Source of the DNA: Elusimicrobiota bacterium
Lineage (GTDB): Bacteria; CG03; SLGR01
Direction: 5' to 3'
Assembly: GCA_003553445.1 (NCBI GenBank)
Contig: PWEK01000025.1
Coordinates: forward strand, 1-43,810
Length of the DNA stretch: 43,810 nt
Part shown: positions 23,868 to 35,686 of the stretch, piece after piece
Position numbering within the stretch: position 1 is the stretch's first letter
Layout of the letters: each line of letters starts with the position of its first letter
Made by a program: the position numbers and the translations under genes
The notes under the pieces: model-generated
Databases searched by the model: none
What the model was told of the DNA's origin: nothing
Seen by the model: only the letters and a program-made list of their open reading frames with translations

Positions 23868-23990
23868 AAAAAACCTCCCATCTATCAAAATACTAAAACC
23901 CTAAATAGAGTCTCTGTTTTCACAAGCGGATACCCCGAATGTTATAAGTAATTTAACATTATTATATTGAAAATTAAAGAGTTTTGATAA

Positions 23991-24404
23991 CTACAGGTCG
24001 AAGTAAATCTCGGTTCTGAAACCCTCTTCATCCTTTTCAAGTTTAAGTTTATGATAAGTAGCGGCTTTAACCTCATTTTTTACCGATGAAGAAGATTTAA
24101 CCTCTCCCCTTAACGAAGCCTTCAGAGAAGAATTTTCAATTACGCAGTTTCCTCCCGAAGGAAACCAGTTTTCGCTGTTTATTTTATAAAGAATTTCATT
24201 AAGAAAATCCACAAGGAGCGATTCCCTATCAGGGGCTTTTAACTCAAACGTCTTTTCTTTTCCCCCCGGATTTATTTCCTCATAATCAGAAACCAGTTCC
24301 GCAAGACCTTTCACCGCCTGCATAAAAAGCTCCTCCAGAGTTGGCCCGCAGACCAGCAATCCTGCATCCGCAGTATGTTCCAGTGGTTTTCGGTATGCCG
24401 TCAT
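23991..24404 (-). CDS. Archease, RtcB cofactor
   Basis: This 137-residue archease promotes guanylation and turnover of RtcB. It has the family start (PLEHTADAGLLVCGPTLEEL), the central LLVDFLNEILYKINSENW, and the end (VKAATYHKLKLEKDEEG, TEIYFDL) whose acidic residues bind metal. It starts one base after the gyrA stop codon and lies upstream of rtcB, separated by about 120 bases. That gap holds a small inverted repeat, AATGTTA (23938-23944) and TAACATT (23954-23960). The pairing with rtcB strengthens both calls. Confidence 0.93.
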   Translation of the reverse strand: MTAYRKPLEHTADAGLLVCGPTLEELFMQAVKGLAELVSDYEEINPGGKEKTFELKAPDRESLLVDFLNEILYKINSENWFPSGGNCVIENSSLKASLRGEVKSSSSVKNEVKAATYHKLKLEKDEEGFRTEIYFDL

Positions 24405-24405
24405 T

Positions 24406-26853
24406 TTAATCTATCAAATCTTCTTTAGCTATTCTTGCGAGAGATACAAGCTTGTCTTCATCATCAAGCTTCATGAGCCTTACACCTTTAGTGTTTCTTC
24501 CTATTGCTCTTATCTCCTTTACCTTCTGCCTGTTTATTATTCCCTTTTTAGTTATTAACATAATATCATCATTAACATCTACTTTCTTAACAGCCACAAC
24601 ATCACCGTTGCGTTTTGATGCCTTTATGTTTATAACCCCCATCCCGCCTCGTTTCTGTATTCTATAATTTTCCACCAGTGTTCTCTTGCCATAACCGTTT
24701 GCACACGCGGTCAGCAGGCTTTCGCCGTCTTTTATCACAGACATCCCCACCACTTCATCATCATTCTTAAGTGTTATCCCTTTTACACCCCTTCCGGTTC
24801 TTCCGATAGGGCGTACCTCTTCTTCTTTAAACTTGATGGCCTTCCCTTTTTTTGTCGAAATTATTATATCATCATCGCCGTTTGTTTCCTTTACTTCAAT
24901 CAATCTGTCTCCCTCATCCAGTTTAACAGCGATTATGCCGCCTCTGCGCGGACGCGAATAATCCTTTAGAAGGCTTTTCTTTATAATCCCGTTTTTAGTG
25001 GCCATTACTATGTATTTGTCTGCTTCGTCAAAATCCCTGACTGATATAAGGGCGGTTATCCTTTCATCTTTATTTATTTTTATTAGGTTAACTATAGCTT
25101 TTCCCCTGGCATGACGCGCCGCAGTCGGGATATCATAGACCTTAAGCCAGTAGACCTGTCCTTTATTTGTAAAAAAGAGCATGTAGGCATGTGTTGAAGT
25201 AATAAAAATATCATCCAGAAAATCCTCTTCCTTCGTACCCATGCCCTTTATGCCTCTGCCTCCCCGGCGCTGGGACTTATATGTTGTTAAAGGAAGCCGT
25301 TTAATATATCCGTCATTTGATATGGTTACAACCATCTCTTCCTCTCTAATGAGGTCTTCTTTATCAATATTTCCAACATACTCGCCTATTTCTGAGAAAC
25401 GCTCATTCCCATAATCCTTTTCAACATTTCTTATTTGTTTTCTTATAATTTCATCAACCTTTTTCGGACTCTCCAGTATTGCCTTGCATCTCTCTATTTC
25501 TTTAATCAACTCTTTATATTCTTCTTCGAGCTTTTCCCTTTCAAGTGAAGTGAGCCTGTGCAGCCTCATATCCAATATGGCATTACTCTGCTTTTCCGTA
25601 AGGTCGAATTTTTCCATAAGGGTCTGGCAGGCCTGGTTTCTGTCCGAAGACCCTCTTATAATCTTAATTACTTCATCCAGATTTGATAATGCTACCCTAA
25701 GCCCCTCTACTATATGCGCCCTGGCCTCCGCTTTATCTAAATCATACTGAGTACTTCTTCGCACAATCTCTTTTCTGTGCTGAAGATAGTAATAAAGTAT
25801 TTCCCTGAGGTTTAGAATACGCGGCTGATTATCAACAAGGGCTATCATGGTCATTCCAAAAGTTGACTGAAGCCCAGTGTCTTTATAGAGCTGATTCAGA
25901 ACAACATCAGGGTTTGCATTTCTTGAAAGTTCTATCATAATCCTCATCCCGTCCCTGTCGCTTTCATCCCTTAAATCCGTTATCCCGTCAATTTTTTTTG
26001 CTTTTACCAGATCCGCAATCTGCTTTATTATTGTAGCTTTATTTCCCATATAGGGTATTTCTTTGACCACAAGCGCAGACTTATTCTTTTTAAGCGGTTT
26101 TGTAATTACCTTTGCTCTTAGTTTTACCGATCCCCTGCCTGTTTCATATGCTTTCTTTACTCCGGATAATCCGCATATTATCGCCCCTGTTGGAAAATCA
26201 GGAGCCTTTATGTGCTGCATAAGCTCATTGACTGTTATGTCCGGGTTGTCTATCATAGCCAATAAGCCCTCTGAAACCTCACTTAGATTATGCGGAGGGA
26301 TATTTGTTGCCATGCCTACCGCAATACCTGAAGAACCGTTTATGAGTATATTGGGAAGGTTAGACGGAAGGAGAGAAGGCTCGGAAAGTGAGCCGTCAAA
26401 ATTCGGAACGAAATCCACCGTATCTTTTTTTATGTCCCTTAAAATTTCATCCGTTATTTTAGACATCCTGATCTCGGTATATCTCATCGCTGCAGCGCTG
26501 TCACCGTCTATGGACCCGTAATTGCCCTGGCCATCAAGTATTGGATATCTCATAGAAAAATCCTGAACCATTCTAACCATGGAGTTATATACAGCCTGGT
26601 CTCCATGGGGGTGATATTTTCCCAGCACTTCACCGACAACCCTGGCACATTTTTTGTATGGCTTGTTATTTGTCAGGCCCATATCACTCATTGCGTAGAG
26701 TATTCTTCTGTGGACCGGTTTAAGTCCGTCCCTCACATCCGGAAGGGCCCTTCCAACGATCACGCTCATAGCATAATCAATGTAAGAGTTTTTCATTTCA
26801 TCTTTTATGTCTCTGTGCTCGTGTTTTTCTTTAAAAATTTTTTCTTCTGACAT
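24406..26853 (-). CDS. gyrA: DNA gyrase subunit A
   Basis: This 815-residue gyrase A breaks and rejoins DNA during ATP-driven negative supercoiling. The N-terminal signature [20 protein letters not shown] is complete; the catalytic tyrosine is Tyr125 in [10 protein letters not shown]. The GyrA box is [10 protein letters not shown] near residue 528, showing gyrase and not topoisomerase IV, and six beta-pinwheel repeats follow. In the quinolone-contact loop the sequence is [15 protein letters not shown]. The residues equal to E. coli Ser83 and Asp87 are Gln86 and Asn90, changes that in other bacteria reduce quinolone binding. It starts 17 bases after gyrB. Confidence 0.97.
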   Translation of the reverse strand: MSEEKIFKEKHEHRDIKDEMKNSYIDYAMSVIVGRALPDVRDGLKPVHRRILYAMSDMGLTNNKPYKKCARVVGEVLGKYHPHGDQAVYNSMVRMVQDFSMRYPILDGQGNYGSIDGDSAAAMRYTEIRMSKITDEILRDIKKDTVDFVPNFDGSLSEPSLLPSNLPNILINGSSGIAVGMATNIPPHNLSEVSEGLLAMIDNPDITVNELMQHIKAPDFPTGAIICGLSGVKKAYETGRGSVKLRAKVITKPLKKNKSALVVKEIPYMGNKATIIKQIADLVKAKKIDGITDLRDESDRDGMRIMIELSRNANPDVVLNQLYKDTGLQSTFGMTMIALVDNQPRILNLREILYYYLQHRKEIVRRSTQYDLDKAEARAHIVEGLRVALSNLDEVIKIIRGSSDRNQACQTLMEKFDLTEKQSNAILDMRLHRLTSLEREKLEEEYKELIKEIERCKAILESPKKVDEIIRKQIRNVEKDYGNERFSEIGEYVGNIDKEDLIREEEMVVTISNDGYIKRLPLTTYKSQRRGGRGIKGMGTKEEDFLDDIFITSTHAYMLFFTNKGQVYWLKVYDIPTAARHARGKAIVNLIKINKDERITALISVRDFDEADKYIVMATKNGIIKKSLLKDYSRPRRGGIIAVKLDEGDRLIEVKETNGDDDIIISTKKGKAIKFKEEEVRPIGRTGRGVKGITLKNDDEVVGMSVIKDGESLLTACANGYGKRTLVENYRIQKRGGMGVINIKASKRNGDVVAVKKVDVNDDIMLITKKGIINRQKVKEIRAIGRNTKGVRLMKLDDEDKLVSLARIAKEDLID

Positions 26854-26870
26854 TTTCTGTCCCTTTCTTT

Positions 26871-29240
<2,370 letters not shown>

Positions 29241-29525
29241 TTAAATATCTCCTCCCAGCCTGAAACTGATATCTTTAACTTTTTTTTCACCTTCAATTTT
29301 ATCATTTATAGTCCTTATAAGCATATCTTTTTTATATGAAAGTTCCTGCAGATAGACGCTGTTTTTTACATTAAGATAAAGCCTTCCGTTCTTAAAAGTT
29401 ATAACTTCCGCTTTCCGGCTTTCTTTTCCTGTTTTCTCCCATGCCCGTGATATATCATCTTTCACAGGCTTAAACCTGGAAATAATACCATCAAGCATTG
29501 TGTCGGCCTTTTTCCACCTGTTCAT
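29241..29525 (-). CDS. DUF721 (DciA-like) protein
   Basis: This 94-residue DUF721 protein has the family pattern: an N-terminal helix (MLDGIISRFKPVKDDISRAW), then a KH-like core (VITFKNGRLYLNVKNSVYLQ, ELSYKKDMLIRTIND). Proteins of this family include DciA, the ancestral loader of the DnaB helicase in bacteria that lack DnaC/DnaI. The place between recF and gyrB is the usual one for dciA. The start overlaps the recF stop by four bases (ATGA). I infer the helicase-loading role from family and place. Confidence 0.8.
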   Translation of the reverse strand: MNRWKKADTMLDGIISRFKPVKDDISRAWEKTGKESRKAEVITFKNGRLYLNVKNSVYLQELSYKKDMLIRTINDKIEGEKKVKDISFRLGGDI

Positions 29526-30532
29526 AACCTGATAACCTCAATACTTTCCCCAACCTCGTGGGGCATATCTGTAGAGGTTAAAATGGTTTGTGATTCCCCT
29601 ATTTTCCTGCCTATCCTCTTCCTGTTGGTTTCGTCCAACTCGCTAAAAACGTCATCCATAAGAAAAATCGGGTTTTTTTCTCTTTTTTCTCTGATTAAAC
29701 TCCAAACCGCAAGCCTGTAAACAACAGCAGCCATTCTTAGCTCACCTCTTGACCCCATCAGGCTCAGGCTTTCGCCGTTTTTACAAAAAGAAAATCTATC
29801 TCTGTGAGGACCCCAGGTTGTATATCCCCTTTCCCTGTCTTTCTTTACGCTTTCGTCACCTTTATAATTAGACGGGTCGTACTCAAGCAAATATATATTT
29901 TCTCCAATCCGTGATGATTCATAATGCATTACTTTATTCAGTTTTTCTGTAAAAACTTTCCTGTTTTCCAAAATTAAACTGCCATATTTTTTTAAAAGAT
30001 CTGTCCAGGCGCTAATTTCTGTTACGGCAGCTTCCGCTTTCAGGGATGCATTTCTTTCTTTCAAGGCCTTTCTGTATCGAATTAGGGAGTTTATGTACCC
30101 TGTGTTAACCTGTGATATATTTATATTAACCATGCGCCTTATACCCGAAGGAGGCCCTTTAATAGTTTCAATGTCATCAGGGGAAAACATAATAACAGGG
30201 AATTTTTCCAGAACCTGTTTTGACGAAGCGCGGGAGGAGTTAATCTCTTCCGATATGCCTCCTCCATATTTATAAATCATTTTTATGTTAAATTTCCCTA
30301 AGCTATCCACCGCTTCGGCAATTACTGCACAATTTTTCTCGCCCTTCATCACTATTTCACTGCATTTTGCGGTTCTATGCGAAGTGGTAGTGGAGGCAAA
30401 AAAAATAGATTCAAGTAAATTTGTCTTCCCGGTGCCGTTCTCTCCGACAACCAAATTTGCCTTTTTGTCAAACTCAAAATTTTTATTTTTATGATTCCTG
30501 AAATTAACTAATTTAATTTTTTCCAAATACAA
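29522..30532 (-). CDS. recF: DNA replication and repair protein RecF
   Basis: This 336-residue SMC-like ATPase acts with RecO and RecR in gap repair and restart of stalled forks. It has the N-terminal strand pair (IKLVNFRNHKNKNFEF), Walker A GENGTGKTN, the RecF signature VIMFSPDDIETIKGPPSGIR, the ABC signature-like MGSRGELRMAAVVYRLAVW, and Walker B PIFLMDDVFSELDETNRKRI. It lies one base after dnaN and overlaps dciA, in the standard dnaA-dnaN-recF order. Length is a little short of the usual 350-370. Confidence 0.96.
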   Translation of the reverse strand: MYLEKIKLVNFRNHKNKNFEFDKKANLVVGENGTGKTNLLESIFFASTTTSHRTAKCSEIVMKGEKNCAVIAEAVDSLGKFNIKMIYKYGGGISEEINSSRASSKQVLEKFPVIMFSPDDIETIKGPPSGIRRMVNINISQVNTGYINSLIRYRKALKERNASLKAEAAVTEISAWTDLLKKYGSLILENRKVFTEKLNKVMHYESSRIGENIYLLEYDPSNYKGDESVKKDRERGYTTWGPHRDRFSFCKNGESLSLMGSRGELRMAAVVYRLAVWSLIREKREKNPIFLMDDVFSELDETNRKRIGRKIGESQTILTSTDMPHEVGESIEVIRL

Positions 30533-30533
30533 A

Positions 30534-31646
30534 TTAAGGTCTCATCGGCATTATAACCCCAATGTAATTTTCATCATCGGATTCAGAGGTTATCTTTCCC
30601 GGGTTTATTGAAGATGTAAGACCCAGTTTAATTTTATCTCCTCTTATTGATTTTAAATTACTAATCATAAAATCGGGATTAAATGCAATATCAATTTCAT
30701 CACCATCATAGTCAACCTCAATTGTGCTCTTGCCGCTTCCCGTTTCTGTATTTACCGATACAACCGCTTTATTATTGCTGAATTTGTACTCAACTGCAAT
30801 AGCCCTTTCAGTAGTAACAGCAAGCATTTTTTTTGTTGCATTAAGAAGCAGTGAGTTATCAACAACTATTTCTTTTGTTGGGTTATCCGGGATAACCTGG
30901 GAGTAATTAGGATAATCTCCCTCAATCATTCTGGAGTATATAACCGTATTTCCCAAAATAAAATATATTTGATTTTCACCGGAATCTTTACTTATTCGTA
31001 TTTTATCTTCCCCGCTGGATGAAATAGCCCTTTCAATAACATTAATTGCCTTAGTGGGTATAATAGCGCTGAATTCATCTGTTTTTTTAATAACCTTATC
31101 TTTGTAAAATGAAAGTCTTCTGCCGTCAGTAGCAACCATTTTAAAAGAATCACCATTAACTTCAAAAAAAGCTCCGCAAAGAACATATCTTGACTCATCC
31201 TTTGATACAGAAAAAATTGTTTTATCAATGGCATCTTTAAAGAGTTCTGCATCAATTTCAATAAAATTGTCCCCTTTAACTTCAGGAACAACAGGGAATT
31301 CTTCTTTTTCTCCAGTGACAATAGTATATGTAGTATCTCCTTTATCTGAAGAAACTTCATAATGAGAATCAGTTACTTTTTTAAAAGAAAATTTTTCTGA
31401 ATCCAGCGCATTAACCATATCTGTAAGGTTTCTGGCAGGAGTTGTACAGGAACCTTCTTTTTCAACATCAGTTTCAATTGATGAAGAAATTCCGATTTCA
31501 AGATCAGTAGCATAAATTTTTAAAATGCTGTCTTTTGCCTCAATTAAAAAATGTGACAGGGCCGGTAAAGTGCTTCTCGATGAGACCGCGGGAAGTACTG
31601 TTTTTAATAAATTGGAAAATTCATCTGTTTTTAGTTTTAGTTTCAT
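30534..31646 (-). CDS. dnaN: DNA polymerase III sliding clamp (beta)
   Basis: This 370-residue beta clamp, a dimeric ring that tethers DNA polymerase III, shows the three clamp domains: first (MKLKLKTDEFSNLLKTVLPA, LPALSHFLIEAKDSILKIYA), second (FVDGRRLS-like segment VATDGRRLSFYKDK), and third ending GVIMPMRP, which is the conserved C-terminus of the protein-binding pocket. AGGAGG lies seven bases before the ATG. The 175 bases before it carry a hairpin and a DnaA box. Confidence 0.97.
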   Translation of the reverse strand: MKLKLKTDEFSNLLKTVLPAVSSRSTLPALSHFLIEAKDSILKIYATDLEIGISSSIETDVEKEGSCTTPARNLTDMVNALDSEKFSFKKVTDSHYEVSSDKGDTTYTIVTGEKEEFPVVPEVKGDNFIEIDAELFKDAIDKTIFSVSKDESRYVLCGAFFEVNGDSFKMVATDGRRLSFYKDKVIKKTDEFSAIIPTKAINVIERAISSSGEDKIRISKDSGENQIYFILGNTVIYSRMIEGDYPNYSQVIPDNPTKEIVVDNSLLLNATKKMLAVTTERAIAVEYKFSNNKAVVSVNTETGSGKSTIEVDYDGDEIDIAFNPDFMISNLKSIRGDKIKLGLTSSINPGKITSESDDENYIGVIMPMRP

Positions 31647-31698
31647 GGTATCCTCCTTTTTTTAACAACGACTATAATAATGAATATATCAAATTATT

Positions 31699-31736
31699 GT
31701 AGTTATTGATATAACTACTGTTAATTCTGTGAATAA
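31699..31736. promoter_or_regulatory. Hairpin and DnaA box in dnaA-dnaN interval
   Basis: GTAGTTAT (31699-31706) and ATAACTAC (31711-31718) form a perfect 8-bp stem with a four-base loop. Ten bases further right TGTGAATAA (31728-31736) is a perfect DnaA box on the minus strand (TTATTCACA, matching TTATNCACA). The hairpin could be an operator or attenuator before dnaN. The box suggests DnaA-dependent control or a part of the origin. Confidence 0.5.
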
Positions 31737-31821
31737 CTTTAAAAATTAGTCATAAAACCTCCATTTAAAAATCTGTTAAAAACAATTAAATTTAATTAAC
31801 AAGTCAAACATAAGTATAAAA

Positions 31822-33183
31822 TCAGCAGTTAGCTTTAATCTTGTTAATAATCCTGTTGACAAGTGTACTAAAATATGGATCATCTTCAATTTTTTTTCGG
31901 ATTATCTGACAGGCATAAAGTACGGTAGTATGATCTCTGTTTCCAAAATCCCTGCCGATTTCTGTAGTAGATTTTTCAGTCATCTTACGGGATAAATACA
32001 TAGCAAGATGTCTGGGGAAAACGATGTTTTTTGTTCTTTTTTTGCTTTTCAGCTCTTTAACATTAATACGATAATGTTTGGATACTTCCTGTTGAATTTT
32101 GTCAATGGAAATCGGGGATTTTGAAGAATCCTTTGAGATAATATCCTTTAATATTTCCCTGGCGTTATCAACAGTTACATCGCTGCCTGTTAATGAGGAA
32201 AAAGCGTAAATCCTTATTAAAGAACCTTCAAGCTTACGAATATTATCTTTAATATTTGTAGCTATAAATAAAAGAACATCGTCAGGAACATCAAGGTTTT
32301 CTCTTTCAGCCTTAGTTTTTAAAATTGCTATTCTTGTTTCTAGGTCTGGAGGCTGAATGTCTGATATAACACCCCACTGAAACCTGGATCGTAAACGCTC
32401 TTCAAGAGTTTTTATCTTATCCGGAGGTTTGTCAGAGGAAATAACAACCTGTCTTTGAGACTCGTAAAGGGTATTAAATATGTGAAAAAACTCTTCCTGT
32501 GTTCTTTCTTTGTTTTCAATAAACTGAATGTCATCCAGAAGAAGAACCGAAACGTTATTATATTTTTTGTTAAATTCGTGTGTTTTGTTATTTCTGAGGC
32601 TGTCAATAAATTCCTGGGTAAATTTTTCACATGTAAGATACAGCACCCTTTTTTTGGGGGTCTTTGATTTTATTTTATGCCCAATTGCATGAAGAAGATG
32701 GGTTTTTCCCAGGCCCACTCCCCCGTAAATAAAAAGAGGGTTGTATCTGGTGCCGGGGTCTGTGGCTACAGCTTCAGAAGCTGCCTGCGCAAACCTGTTT
32801 GCAGCTCCTACGACAAAAGTATCAAACGTATACCTGGGATTAAGGTCAGTCCCCGGAAATACTGTTTCACTTTCAGGCTCATAAACAGGCTCGGGTATTT
32901 CATTTTTTTCTTCCTGATTACAATCAAGTGAATCATGCCTGATTTCGAAGTCAACACATAAGTTATTTGAATCAGAAACCTCTGATAAAGCCTTATTAAT
33001 AAGGTCAAGATGCTTTTCCATCCAATCCCGAAAGTGCTTATTGGGAAGTTCAATAATTAAAACCGAATCAGATATTCTAAGGGGCCTGGACTGCCCAAAC
33101 CATAGTTTAAATGTTGCGGGAGGAAAATCTGATTTAATTTTTTCAGTTGCCTTATTCCATATTGTCTGAGGGTTATCATTCAT
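31822..33183 (-). CDS. dnaA: Chromosomal replication initiator DnaA
   Basis: This 453-residue initiator has domain I (IWNKATEKIKSDFPPATFKL), a short linker, and the AAA+ domain with Walker A GGVGLGKTHLL and Walker B VLLLDDIQFI plus LRSRFQWGVISDI. Domain IV carries the DNA-binding helix-turn-helix (FPRHLAMYLSRKMT, GRDFGNRDHTTVLYACQII), all residues of the DnaA-box signature RDHTTV being present. It opens and binds the origin, here probably the AT-rich region directly upstream. It is divergent from rpmH, the classical layout. Confidence 0.98.
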   Translation of the reverse strand: MNDNPQTIWNKATEKIKSDFPPATFKLWFGQSRPLRISDSVLIIELPNKHFRDWMEKHLDLINKALSEVSDSNNLCVDFEIRHDSLDCNQEEKNEIPEPVYEPESETVFPGTDLNPRYTFDTFVVGAANRFAQAASEAVATDPGTRYNPLFIYGGVGLGKTHLLHAIGHKIKSKTPKKRVLYLTCEKFTQEFIDSLRNNKTHEFNKKYNNVSVLLLDDIQFIENKERTQEEFFHIFNTLYESQRQVVISSDKPPDKIKTLEERLRSRFQWGVISDIQPPDLETRIAILKTKAERENLDVPDDVLLFIATNIKDNIRKLEGSLIRIYAFSSLTGSDVTVDNAREILKDIISKDSSKSPISIDKIQQEVSKHYRINVKELKSKKRTKNIVFPRHLAMYLSRKMTEKSTTEIGRDFGNRDHTTVLYACQIIRKKIEDDPYFSTLVNRIINKIKANC

Positions 33184-33395
33184 TTAAAAAATATACCTTA
33201 TTTTTCCACAAGTTATTAACATGTTAATAATTAAAAATTTATACTATTATAAAAGAGTATTATAGTAAATTTCTTCGTAAAATTTATAATATAAAATAAG
33301 CATATGGAAGTCAAGGATTTGAATTATTTGATATCTTTGCATATAATAAATAAAATTTTTGTTATAAAAGATATATTCGTAATTAGGAGGTATAA
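33184..33395. other. Probable oriC / dnaA-rpmH divergent region
   Basis: This is a strongly AT-rich 212-base interval between divergent dnaA and rpmH. It contains TTTTCCACA (33202-33210), one base from the DnaA box TTATCCACA, and next to it a perfect 18-bp palindrome TTATTAACATGTTAATAA (33213-33230). A TACTAT / ATAGTA inverted pair follows near 33242-33275. Core gene orientation switches here from leftward to rightward, as at an origin. Few perfect DnaA boxes are visible, so the initiator sites may be spread into the dnaA-dnaN interval. Promoters for both genes should also lie here. Confidence 0.6.
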
Positions 33396-33530
33396 ATGAA
33401 AAGAACATATCAGCCAAAAAAAAGGAAAAGAAAAAGAAAACACGGTTTTAGAAACAGAATGAAGAAAAAATCTGGAAGAAAAACCATAAATAACAGAAGA
33501 AAGAAGGGTAGAAAAAAGCTTTCTGTATAA
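33396..33530 (+). CDS. rpmH: 50S ribosomal protein L34
   Basis: This 44-residue, highly basic protein starts [20 protein letters not shown] and continues [20 protein letters not shown], the full L34 signature. AGGAGG lies at 33385-33390, five bases before the ATG. It is the first gene on the right side of the probable origin, three bases ahead of rnpA, as in most bacteria. Confidence 0.97.
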   Translation: MKRTYQPKKRKRKRKHGFRNRMKKKSGRKTINNRRKKGRKKLSV

Positions 33531-33533
33531 ATT

Positions 33534-33866
33534 TTGAACCAGAAATTTACACATGACGACAGACTATCAAAAGAAATTAGGCAGGTAATATACACCGGTA
33601 GTAGATTTCGGATAAAGAATGTAGTAATGTACATTAAAGAAAGCAGCAGACCCAGGATCACTGTAATTGCAGGGAAAAGAACAGGAAAAAGCAATAAGAG
33701 AAATAAGTTAAAAAGAAGGACAAGAGAAATATTCAGAAAACAAAAGTGTAAATTAGCAAATTACAACATGGTAATAATTTATAAAAAGGGAAGTTCAGAA
33801 TATAATTATGGAACAATAAAGGAAATTTTGAATAAACTATGGACAGAAGCTCAGGTAGTAAAGTGA
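33534..33866 (+). CDS. rnpA: Ribonuclease P protein component
   Basis: This is a 110-residue basic protein that assists the RNase P RNA in maturing tRNA 5' ends. The conserved RNR box is KSNKRNKLKRRTREIFRKQK (about residues 52-71), preceded by RFRIKNVVMYIKESSRPRIT. The usual FSVSKKVGNAV block is diverged here (TVIAGKRTGKSN). The only start that covers the family N-terminus is TTG at 33534, three bases after the rpmH stop, with no clear ribosome binding site, so coupling to rpmH is likely. It overlaps yidD as TGATG. Confidence 0.92.
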   Translation: MNQKFTHDDRLSKEIRQVIYTGSRFRIKNVVMYIKESSRPRITVIAGKRTGKSNKRNKLKRRTREIFRKQKCKLANYNMVIIYKKGSSEYNYGTIKEILNKLWTEAQVVK

Positions 33867-34087
33867 TGGAAATTACTATAAAAAAAATAATTATTTTAAA
33901 TATTAAAATCTACAAAGCAGCGATATCTCCTTTATTAAGTAAAAGATGCAGGTTTTATCCCAGCTGTTCTGATTATTTCATAAAGGCATTAGAAAAAAAA
34001 GGATTATTTCGAGGGTGTGTAACAGGTGTTTACCGAATTATAAGGTGCAACCCGTTTAACCCCGGCGGATATGATCCCGTAAGGTGA
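33866..34087 (+). CDS. yidD: Membrane protein insertion factor YidD
   Basis: This 73-residue YidD has the full family motif set: IYKAAISPLLSKRCRFYPSC, then SDYFIKALEKKGLFRG and RIIRCNPFNPGGYDPV. It is a small membrane-associated protein aiding insertion by YidC. The ATG at 33866 overlaps the rnpA stop as TGATG; an earlier frame at 33839 only adds residues inside rnpA. It lies four bases before yidC. Confidence 0.94.
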   Translation: MEITIKKIIILNIKIYKAAISPLLSKRCRFYPSCSDYFIKALEKKGLFRGCVTGVYRIIRCNPFNPGGYDPVR

Positions 34088-34091
34088 AAAC

Positions 34092-35672
34092 ATGGAAAAA
34101 AGATTAATAACAGCAATAATAATTTCAATAGCAATACTGATAATATTCCAGAGGTTTCAGGAACCTGTGGTTCCAGAGAGAGAAGAACATCCTGAAGAAG
34201 TGGCAAAAGAGGTTGAAGACTATGAACAAGCTTATGCGCCGGAAGAGGAAAAGACTCCTGATACGCAAGAGCATATAAGATATAAAGAGGAGTACGAAGA
34301 AAAATCTCTCAGGAGAGGTACCCTGGAAATAGGAATTAGTTCTGCATATGCCGGTTTGTCCAGGGTTAAAATGGAGGATAAAGACGGAAGCAGGATAAAT
34401 CTTGTAGTAAAGGACACTCCGCCTTTTCCAATGGCTTTTAAAAATGTATCTAACTGGCAGCTAAACAGGGAGGGCGATAAGTTGCAGGCGCGTGCAGAAT
34501 ATAATGGTATGGACATAAAGAGAACATATGAAATCATTGACAACAACCGAGTTAAAATAATCAACAGCATAAATAATATAAATACAGAAGATTCAGTTTT
34601 TGAATTATCTCAGGGGTGGTATGCCGGCATTAGAGGGGCTAAGAATATTGATGAGGAAGAAAATATAAGCGACAACAGTGTGTTTTTAAGAATTGACGGT
34701 GAAGTAAAGAAAGGGCCTGAAAGCGGAAACTACGAAGGAAGTATTGGATGGGCCGGCATTTTAAACAGGTATTTTATTGCAATATTTAAGGATGTGCATG
34801 AATCTTTGAATACGGCTGTGGTTGAACAAACTGAAGGAAGCAGGTTTGGATGCGGAAGAGGCAGTGGCGGAGAATATCCTTCAATTGAGCTCGCCGGAAA
34901 TATTGTAATTCCGGCTGAAGAAAACTATGAATTCACACAGAAGCTTTACGGAGGCTTGAAAAACTATAAAGAACTTACTGCTATGAACAGTGATTTCAGA
35001 GATGTTTTTTCATTCGGTATATTCGGCTTTTTAAGCAGGTTTTTTCTTAATCTTCTTATATGGCTTGAATCTATATTCGGGAATTACGGTGTAGCAATAT
35101 TGATAATGACACTTCTTCTACAGGTGGTATTATTCCCCTTAAGCAAAAAAAGCTATAAGGCCATGAGGGCTCAGAGGGAACTGCAGCCTAAGATGAAAAA
35201 GATAAGAGAGAAATACAAAAGCGACCCGCAGCGGATGAACCAGGAAATCATGATGCTTTATAAAAAGCACAATATCAACCCGCTTGGTGGATGTTTGCCC
35301 ATGCTCGTGCAGCTTCCGATATTCTTCAGCCTCTTTACCATGCTGAGAAGCTCAGTGGAGTTAAGGTTTGAAAGATTTTTATGGATGCGGGATCTGGCCG
35401 GAGTGGATGATTTATTTTCAGTTATCCCTCTGGTAAGGGAAATACCTCTCATAGGAAATGCGGGACCGCTGCCTTTTCTTGTAGGTGGCGCCATGTTTCT
35501 GCAGCAGAAGGCAATGGGGGCGTCAGAGGGGCCCCAAAAGGCAATGAGCTATATGATGCCTCTAATTTTTATAATAGTGGGAATGAATTTTGCCTCAGGA
35601 CTCAATCTGTACATTCTCATAAATAGTATATTCATGTTTATTTCTCAATCTACTTTAGGAAAAAAGACATAA
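34092..35672 (+). CDS. yidC: Membrane protein insertase YidC
   Basis: This 526-residue insertase has an N-terminal membrane helix (LITAIIISIAILIIFQRF), an acidic linker, and a periplasmic beta-sandwich (about residues 70-300). The conserved 60-kDa inner-membrane core starts near residue 310: SIFGNYGVAILIMTLLLQVV, KMKKIREKYKSDPQRMNQEI, MLYKKHNINPLGGCLPMLVQ. The large periplasmic domain is the diderm form; Gram-positive YidC/SpoIIIJ lacks it. It works with SecYEG or alone to insert membrane proteins. Confidence 0.97.
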   Translation: MEKRLITAIIISIAILIIFQRFQEPVVPEREEHPEEVAKEVEDYEQAYAPEEEKTPDTQEHIRYKEEYEEKSLRRGTLEIGISSAYAGLSRVKMEDKDGSRINLVVKDTPPFPMAFKNVSNWQLNREGDKLQARAEYNGMDIKRTYEIIDNNRVKIINSINNINTEDSVFELSQGWYAGIRGAKNIDEEENISDNSVFLRIDGEVKKGPESGNYEGSIGWAGILNRYFIAIFKDVHESLNTAVVEQTEGSRFGCGRGSGGEYPSIELAGNIVIPAEENYEFTQKLYGGLKNYKELTAMNSDFRDVFSFGIFGFLSRFFLNLLIWLESIFGNYGVAILIMTLLLQVVLFPLSKKSYKAMRAQRELQPKMKKIREKYKSDPQRMNQEIMMLYKKHNINPLGGCLPMLVQLPIFFSLFTMLRSSVELRFERFLWMRDLAGVDDLFSVIPLVREIPLIGNAGPLPFLVGGAMFLQQKAMGASEGPQKAMSYMMPLIFIIVGMNFASGLNLYILINSIFMFISQSTLGKKT

Positions 35673-35686
35673 AAGGGAGGAAAAAA

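Noticed and set aside
23938-23960. AATGTTA/TAACATT inverted repeat before rtcB as a regulatory switch
   Set aside because: Only 7 bp, in AT-rich sequence, so chance is likely; noted in the archease entry but not called.
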